A DNA stretch of 45,040 bases from Amycolatopsis saalfeldensis (GTDB lineage Bacteria; Actinomycetota; Actinomycetes; Mycobacteriales; Pseudonocardiaceae), in NCBI RefSeq assembly GCF_900110575.1, contig NZ_FOEF01000037.1, forward strand, positions 1 to 45,040. Reading direction: 5' to 3'. The first letter of the stretch is position 1; each line of letters starts with the position of its first letter. Below, one piece after another: positions 40,265 through 45,040 of the stretch. The translations under genes and the position numbers were made by a program. Below the pieces are notes generated by a model that saw nothing but the letters and a program-made list of their open reading frames with translations, made no database searches and was not told the DNA's origin.

Positions 40265-41944
40265 TCAGCTGAACTCGGGCAGCTGCTTGCGCAGTTCCCG
40301 CTTCAGCACCTTCCCCGCCGCGGACACCGGGATGTCGTCCACGAAGTGCAGCTCGCGCAAACGCTTGTAGGGCACCACTTTCTCGTTCACCATCGCGATG
40401 AGACGGTCGGCGTCGGGCGTTTCGGACGGCTTGCGGACGACAAAGGCGACGGGGAGCTCGCCGACGTCGTCGCGGGGGCGGCCGATCACCGCGGCCGCGC
40501 GGACGCCCGGCAGGGCGATCAGCAGCTCCTCCAGCTCGCGCGGGAACACGTTATATCCCTTGTACAGCAGCATGTCCTTCTTGCGATCCACAATGGACAG
40601 GTAGCCGTCCTCGTCGATCACGCCGATGTCGCCGGTGTGCAGCCAGCCGTCGACGAGGGCGGCGGCGTTCTCCTCCGGTCGGTTGCGGTAGCCGCGCATC
40701 ATCTGCGGGCCGCGCAGGCACACCTCGCCCTCCTGCCCCGGCGGCAGCGGCTCCTCGCTGTCCGGGCCGACGACCTTCAGCTCGGTGTTGAAGACCGGCC
40801 CGCCGACCGAACCGACCTTGCGCAGGCCCGAGCGGTACGACGGGGAGATGACCGCGCCCATCGTCATCTCCGTCAGGCCGTAGCCCTCGGCGATGATCAC
40901 GCCGGGAAAGCGTTTTTGCAGCGCGCGGATCATCTCGTGGTTCATCGGCGCCGCGCCGGACCCGATGCCGCGCACGGACGACAGGTCGGCGGTGTGGAAC
41001 GACGGCGTCGCCAGCAGCGCGGCGAACAGCGCGGGCGCGCCCCCGAGCGACGTGACCTGCAGGCGTTCGGCGTCGGCGACGTAGGCCACCGGGTCGAAGC
41101 GCGAATGCAGCACGATCGTCGAGCCGCTGAGCAGCGCGGAGTTCAGCCCGGCGATCACTCCCATGGCGTGGAACCACGGCGTCAGGTTGATCGCGACGCC
41201 GGTGCCGAGCCGTGCCGGGAACTCGTCCTCGCTGCCGATCTGGTCGATCACGACGTCGCCGTTCGCGTCGAGCACCGGTACCGAACCGCTGCTCCAGCAG
41301 GCGCTCTGGAGGCTGTTGGCCAGGATGTTGCGGTGTGTGAGCTGCACTCCCTTCGACCGGCCGGTGGTGCCTCCGGTGTACGCGAGGTGCGCCAGGTCCG
41401 TGTGCACGTCGACGGTCACGTCCGGCCTGGTGTCGGGCTGGTCGGCCAGGAAGGCCTGGAACTCGACGGTGCCGGGTCCGAGATCGCCCTCCGCCGCGGG
41501 GGCCACGACGATCGTCAGCCGCGACGGGATCCGGTCGGCGACGGCGGTGAGCGTCCCGGCCACCGGCCCGAACGTGACCACGGCGGCCGCCTCGCAGTCG
41601 GTGAGCTGGAACGCCAGGTCGTCGGGCGGGAGCAGGGGGTTCGTCGGGCTGAAGGTGGCCCCGGCCAGCAGGATGCCGTGGTAGGCGATGGGGTAGGCGA
41701 GGCAGTTCGGCAGGTGGATGGCGACCACGTCGCCGTGGCCGATGCCGCGGGCGCGCAACGCGTTGGCGAAGCGGCAGGCAGCGGAGTAGATCTCGGCGAA
41801 GGTGAGGCTCTCGTCGCCCAGCGCGAAGGCCGTGCGGTCGCCGTAGCGGGTGGCGGCGCCGGCGAGTATCGAACCCGCCTGTACCTCGGGATAGTCGAGC
41901 GAACGGGGCAATCCGGGCGGCGGCGTCGACGCGGTGATGGCCAT
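40265..41944 (-). CDS. Acyl-CoA synthetase (AMP-forming), 4-coumarate/long-chain type
   Basis: A 559-residue ANL-family enzyme that activates a carboxylic acid to its CoA thioester through an acyl-adenylate. Motifs: P-loop YTGGTTGRSKGV, A5 EGYGLTEMTMG, A7 GWLHTGDIG, hinge DRKKDMLLYKGYNVFP and the catalytic Lys in GKVLKREL at the C-terminus. The substrate could be a fatty or aromatic acid, and the make-up is nearest to 4-coumarate:CoA ligase-like proteins. The start is the ATG at 41944; a GTG immediately before is possible. It diverges from the acyl-CoA dehydrogenase gene, a natural partner in acid breakdown. Confidence 0.9.
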   Translation of the reverse strand: MAITASTPPPGLPRSLDYPEVQAGSILAGAATRYGDRTAFALGDESLTFAEIYSAACRFANALRARGIGHGDVVAIHLPNCLAYPIAYHGILLAGATFSPTNPLLPPDDLAFQLTDCEAAAVVTFGPVAGTLTAVADRIPSRLTIVVAPAAEGDLGPGTVEFQAFLADQPDTRPDVTVDVHTDLAHLAYTGGTTGRSKGVQLTHRNILANSLQSACWSSGSVPVLDANGDVVIDQIGSEDEFPARLGTGVAINLTPWFHAMGVIAGLNSALLSGSTIVLHSRFDPVAYVADAERLQVTSLGGAPALFAALLATPSFHTADLSSVRGIGSGAAPMNHEMIRALQKRFPGVIIAEGYGLTEMTMGAVISPSYRSGLRKVGSVGGPVFNTELKVVGPDSEEPLPPGQEGEVCLRGPQMMRGYRNRPEENAAALVDGWLHTGDIGVIDEDGYLSIVDRKKDMLLYKGYNVFPRELEELLIALPGVRAAAVIGRPRDDVGELPVAFVVRKPSETPDADRLIAMVNEKVVPYKRLRELHFVDDIPVSAAGKVLKRELRKQLPEFS

Positions 41945-42057
41945 CACCCGACCTTACGAATTCTGCGGCCAAAGACACAAGGACGAAGCCGACGACCGGC
42001 GTGAACGAGCGCTAACATCGACGGAACTCTCCCAACGCTGCAGAAGAGGTGACGGAA

Positions 42058-43215
42058 GTGGCCGATGGCCTGTACCAGCTTGCCGAGGAGCACGAGGAGC
42101 TGCGGGCGGCTGTCCGGGCTCTGGCCGAGAAGGAGATCGCGCCGTACGCCGCGGAGGTCGACGAGCAGGAGCGCTACCCGATTGAGGCCTACAACGCGTT
42201 GGTGAAGTCCGGCTTCAACGCTGTGCACATCGGCGAGGCCTACGACGGTCAGGGCGCGGACGCCGTGGGCGCGTGCATCGTGATCGAAGAGGTCGCGCGC
42301 GTGGACGCGTCGGCCTCGCTGATCCCGGCCGTGAACAAGCTGGGCACGCAGCCGATCATCCTGTCCGCCTCGGAGGAGCTGAAGAAGCAGGTGCTGCCCG
42401 CGATCGCGTCGGGTGAGGCTTCGGCTTCGTACGCGCTGTCCGAGCGCGAGGCCGGGTCGGACACCGCGTCGATGCGCACGCGCGCGCGGCTGGACGGCGA
42501 CCACTGGGTGCTCAACGGCACCAAGTGCTGGATCACGAACGCCGGCGAATCGTCGTGGTACACGGTGATGGCGGTGACGGACCCGGAGGCGGAGAAGAAG
42601 GCCAACGGCATTTCGGCGTTCGCGGTGCACAAGGGCGACCCGGGCTTCTCGGTGGGCCCGAAGGAGCGCAAGCTCGGCATCAAGGGCTCCCCGACACGGG
42701 AGATCTACTTCGAGAACTGCACCATCCCCGCGGACCGGATCATCGGCGAGCCGGGCACGGGCCTGAAGACCGCGCTGCGGACGCTGGACCACACGCGTCC
42801 CACGATCGGCGCGCAGGCGCTCGGCATCGCGCAGGGTGCGCTGGACGCGGCGGTGGCGTACGTGAAGGACCGCCGCCAGTTCGGCAAGTCGATCGCGGAA
42901 TTCCAGGGCGTGCAGTTCATGCTCGCGGAAATGGGCACGAAGATCGAGGCCGCCCGCCACCTCGTCTACGCCTCCGCCGCAGCCTCCGAACGCGGCGACA
43001 AGCGCGCGGGCTTCATAGCCTCCGCCGCAAAGACCTTCGCCTCCGACACCGCCATGGAGGTCACCACCGACGCCGTCCAACTCTTCGGCGGCGCCGGCTA
43101 CACCCGCGACTTCCCCGTCGAACGCATGATGCGCGACGCGAAAATCACCCAGATTTATGAGGGGACGAACCAGATCCAGAAGGTCGTGATGGCCCGGGCC
43201 CTGCTCAAGGGCTGA
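42058..43215 (+). CDS. fadE25: Acyl-CoA dehydrogenase (FadE25-like)
   Basis: A 385-residue FAD enzyme that introduces the alpha-beta double bond into acyl-CoA. FAD and substrate motifs: ASYALSEREAGSDTASMRTR, CWITNAGESSWYTVMAV and the C-terminal GGAGYTRDFPVERMMRD followed by AKITQIYEGTNQIQ, where Glu of YEGT is the likely catalytic base. It matches mycobacterial FadE25 closely from memory and holds the same place downstream of purE. The GTG at 42058 has GAGG eight bases ahead; GTG 42049, three codons earlier, is an alternative. Short- or branched-chain acyl-CoA substrates are most likely. Confidence 0.92.
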   Translation: MADGLYQLAEEHEELRAAVRALAEKEIAPYAAEVDEQERYPIEAYNALVKSGFNAVHIGEAYDGQGADAVGACIVIEEVARVDASASLIPAVNKLGTQPIILSASEELKKQVLPAIASGEASASYALSEREAGSDTASMRTRARLDGDHWVLNGTKCWITNAGESSWYTVMAVTDPEAEKKANGISAFAVHKGDPGFSVGPKERKLGIKGSPTREIYFENCTIPADRIIGEPGTGLKTALRTLDHTRPTIGAQALGIAQGALDAAVAYVKDRRQFGKSIAEFQGVQFMLAEMGTKIEAARHLVYASAAASERGDKRAGFIASAAKTFASDTAMEVTTDAVQLFGGAGYTRDFPVERMMRDAKITQIYEGTNQIQKVVMARALLKG

Positions 43216-43284
43216 GCTGATCTCGACCCGGTAGTTCGGGCGGCTCTGGTGGCCGGTGATCAGGCCTTTTCCAGGCCGTCATCG

Positions 43285-43671
43285 TTACCGGACCGACAAC
43301 GCCCCCGTCGACGGCCCAACCGCGCGGGCTCCCTGGCTGACGGAGCCTGCGCGGTCTGTCAGACCACTACCTTCCGGGGTCGCCCCGGTCCGGCCTTTCC
43401 CGCTGATCAGGCCGATTGCGATCTGGGCGCTGCGCTCCCCAATCGCCCGCAGAGTCGGGTCGCGGGCGAGCTGGCGGAGTACCTTGTCAATCGTCGGCTC
43501 GCAGTTTGACCTCGTAGCGCCGGCCCGCCACATTCCCGTCTTCACGTCGTAGACCGTGATGGCGAGCGTGCCCTCGAAGAACTGGTGCACCCGGGTCTGC
43601 TCGCCTGCCCCGTTCTGCCCGTCGCGCAGAACCTCCCGGTCCCACGGAAGCTCGGCAAGACCGCCGACCAT
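43285..43671 (-). CDS. Hypothetical protein
   Basis: A 128-residue frame that I do not recognise. The first 80 residues have convincing G/C-ending codons and an ordinary globular make-up (HQFFEGTLAITVYDVKTG and TIDKVLRQLARDPTLRAIGE). The C-terminal 40 residues become Gly/Ser/Ala-rich and overlap a hairpin. The ATG is preceded by GGAGAAG ten bases upstream and TATATA further up, which supports this start over a longer open frame. It may be the truncated end of a larger gene. It converges on the acyl-CoA dehydrogenase gene. Confidence 0.4.
   Translation of the reverse strand: MVGGLAELPWDREVLRDGQNGAGEQTRVHQFFEGTLAITVYDVKTGMWRAGATRSNCEPTIDKVLRQLARDPTLRAIGERSAQIAIGLISGKGRTGATPEGSGLTDRAGSVSQGARAVGPSTGALSVR
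43320..43354 (+). terminator. Hairpin downstream of the acyl-CoA dehydrogenase
   Basis: CCGCGCGGGCTCC pairs with GGAGCCTGCGCGG with one mismatch around a nine-base loop, about 105 bases after the stop. It is a plausible terminator for that gene, although it also lies inside the minus-strand hypothetical frame. Confidence 0.45.
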
Positions 43672-44147
43672 GCGGGACTGCTTCTCCGGGCGTTCTCGTA
43701 TATACGGACATGCGGAGGCTCGACGTGGCCGCCGATACCTCGCGCTCCAACCTACTACGGCGGCTGGCGGCAGCGGGTGGACAATCAGCACAAACCTGGT
43801 TATCTCGGGAAACGGCGCACCCTCCGACATCGAGGGCTGAGTGACGAGTGGTCGACGGAAAGTAGCAGAGACCTTGATATCGCCGTCTCGCCCGCGCTGA
43901 AGCCGCGCGGCAAGAGCTGAGCATGGCGAGAGTCCCCGCCCAACACTGTGCAGGCCGCGGCGGCCTTTTCCTCGTTGAGGGGTGGGCTCGGCACGCCAAA
44001 GGAGGGTGATGACGCTGGGTCCATGCCTCGAGCGCTCCAGCGGTATCGCTCCATCCGGGCAGGAACCAGCTTCGTTGCGTTAGCATCCAAGCTGCTGATC
44101 TCGCCGCATTGGGGTAGCGAGACGAATCATCGAGGGGACGATGAGTC

Positions 44148-44513
44148 ATGGCCGACATACCTCCTGTGCCACCTATCCAGGTTGGCAGTTATGGCCAGGG
44201 TGGGGGCTACAAGTTCAGCGAAGGCGAGGTCGACGGGGTCATCAAGCAGTGGGAAGACATGCTCCACGACTGTCAAGATGACCTGACCAAGGCGCGGCTC
44301 ATCGCCAACGTCACGCCGCCGGGCGACGAGCCCGCCAGTCATAACTTCGTCGAGACAGGTGCGAACCCGTCGGGGCAGTCGTTGCTGGATCAGAATCAAG
44401 CGATGGTTGACTACGTCAACAACTTCCTCACGGCGTTGAGGGCCGCGAAGAACAAGATCACAGTGGCGGAGCAGGAAGCCGCCGACGCTGCTGGGAAATC
44501 CGGAGGATTCTGA
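44148..44513 (+). CDS. WXG100-like (ESX-associated) small protein
   Basis: A 121-residue protein of the size and helix-turn-helix hairpin layout of WXG100/ESAT-6-like substrates. The N-terminus is Pro/Gly-rich (IPPVPPIQVGSYGQGGGY). Then come two predicted helices, VDGVIKQWEDMLHDCQDDL and MVDYVNNFLTALRAAKNKIT, joined by a loop, and a Gly-rich tail. No classical Trp-x-Gly is present. In Pseudonocardiaceae such genes often precede a DUF3558 lipoprotein, as here, where the next start is immediately after the stop. ATG with GAGGGGA upstream. Likely exported by a type VII system, but this is inference. Confidence 0.6.
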   Translation: MADIPPVPPIQVGSYGQGGGYKFSEGEVDGVIKQWEDMLHDCQDDLTKARLIANVTPPGDEPASHNFVETGANPSGQSLLDQNQAMVDYVNNFLTALRAAKNKITVAEQEAADAAGKSGGF

Positions 44514-45040
44514 GTGCGCACGATGTTGTCCCGCTCACACAGTCGTTTTGCCGTTTCGGCCGGTGCAGCACTGGCCGCGGCTCTTCTGCTTTCCTCATGT
44601 GGTGGTGGTTCGGCCGGTTCGACGAATACGTCCTCGGCGCCGCCGCCGGCAGGAGCTGAGCCGTCAGTGAAGGTGCCGGCTCCGTTGTCGGCGCAGAGCT
44701 TGCTGGACAACCCCTGCTCCGCGCTTTCCGATGCCCAGCTCAAGCAGATCGGGCTGGCGGCGGGCGAGGTTGTGCAGGGTCCGCCGACGTTGTGTGGGTG
44801 GACTTCCTCCGGCAACGCACAGAACAGGATCGACGCTGGCGCGGTGCCGCAGAACAAGGGCGGCATCAGCGATATCTACGATCAGAAGGCGAAGCAGGCC
44901 TACTTCGAGCCGGTCACTATCGGTGGGTATCCGGGTGTTTTCGCCGACACGCAGGACGGGCGCGCATCGGGTAGTTGCACGTTGTGGGTCGGGGTCACTG
45001 ATCAGCTGGCCTGGTCCGTGGTCACGAACATCGGTGCCGG
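44514..45040 (+). CDS. DUF3558 lipoprotein, partial (cut by window end)
   Basis: The first 175 residues of a lipoprotein. After a GTG start (GGAGG eight bases ahead), the signal peptide ends in the lipobox LLSSCGGG (Cys29), then a Ser/Thr/Pro spacer. The DUF3558 domain opens LLDNPCSALSDAQLKQIGLA, with a disulphide-type Cys pair (CSAL and TLCGW) and GGYPGVFADTQDGR. Function unknown; it is anchored on the outer face of the membrane. It directly follows the WXG100-like gene and forms an operon with it. The reading frame is open at the last base. Confidence 0.8.
   Translation, partial: MRTMLSRSHSRFAVSAGAALAAALLLSSCGGGSAGSTNTSSAPPPAGAEPSVKVPAPLSAQSLLDNPCSALSDAQLKQIGLAAGEVVQGPPTLCGWTSSGNAQNRIDAGAVPQNKGGISDIYDQKAKQAYFEPVTIGGYPGVFADTQDGRASGSCTLWVGVTDQLAWSVVTNIGA

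Larger units (their letters stand above)
43216..44147. other. Poorly coding stretch of lower GC content
   Basis: 932 bases between the acyl-CoA dehydrogenase and the WXG100-like gene. GC content falls compared with neighbours, especially after 43680 (GTATATAC near 43698). Plus-strand open frames are short and have no family features. One minus-strand frame (43285-43671) has coding-like composition and is listed separately. I see no RNA gene or mobile element in the rest. The composition change suggests the start of a differently acquired segment that continues past the window end. Confidence 0.5.

Overview
The window is very GC-rich, with strong G/C bias at third codon positions, frequent GTG starts and several genes that look leaderless. 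It holds mycobacterial-type acyl-CoA carboxylase, PurK/PurE, BirA and FadE genes, and ends in a WXG100-sized protein plus DUF3558 lipoprotein pair. This points to an actinomycete of the Pseudonocardiaceae, most like Amycolatopsis. I could not test that by search.

The backbone matches an old actinobacterial gene order that I know from Mycobacterium tuberculosis (Rv3274c to Rv3281): accE-accD diverging from birA, then a PH-domain membrane protein, an opposite-strand GtrA protein, purK, purE and a FadE25-type acyl-CoA dehydrogenase. All of these are here, in the same order and relative orientation. They are split by two accessory stretches: about 18 kb between accD and birA (4.2-22.3 kb) and about 13 kb between the PH gene and purK (25-38 kb).

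Region by region. 0.2-2.3 kb: MFS exporter and divergent TetR with a perfect palindromic operator. 2.3-4.2 kb: accE/accD. 4.2-22.3 kb: an accessory stretch of small regulator-enzyme modules. These are a MarR-controlled START protein and FMN reductase, AraC/quinone reductase, an XRE-TM-NBR1-Ig protein, MerR with a secreted beta-propeller, a large SARP/AAA regulator, TetR/alcohol dehydrogenase, and TetR/metallo-beta-lactamase lactonase. Between them are gene relics (HxlR, imine-reductase type, SDR) and an IS5-like remnant. 22.3-26.0 kb: NlpC/P60 hydrolase, birA, PH protein and HMG-CoA lyase. 26.2-27.4 kb: a TNT-type toxin gene overlapping a probable immunity gene. 27.4-30.2 kb: HisN phosphatase and a two-component system. 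30.4-33.7 kb: an operon of two GtrA proteins behind an ECF sigma factor fused to its own zinc-finger/membrane/surface module. 34.0-38.0 kb: a degenerate GGDEF protein and two GT87 mannosyltransferase paralogues, one carrying a large repeat insertion. 38.0-45.0 kb: a degenerate repeat tract, purK-purE, an acyl-CoA ligase, the acyl-CoA dehydrogenase, a poorly coding stretch, and the WXG100-like/DUF3558 pair.

The most unusual signal is a dispersed palindromic element with half-site GTGAGTGTTCAGGACGGTT. One near-perfect copy forms the shared end of two convergent genes and supplies a stop codon. One copy sits in frame inside the SARP/AAA regulator, exactly at its inter-domain linker. One half-copy lies at the edge of a deletion scar where an HxlR gene breaks off. 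Other points of interest are the TNT toxin-immunity pair whose presumed catalytic residues look replaced, the head-to-head relic of a divergent gene pair, the repeat-expanded GT87 enzyme, and several well-resolved operator arrangements.
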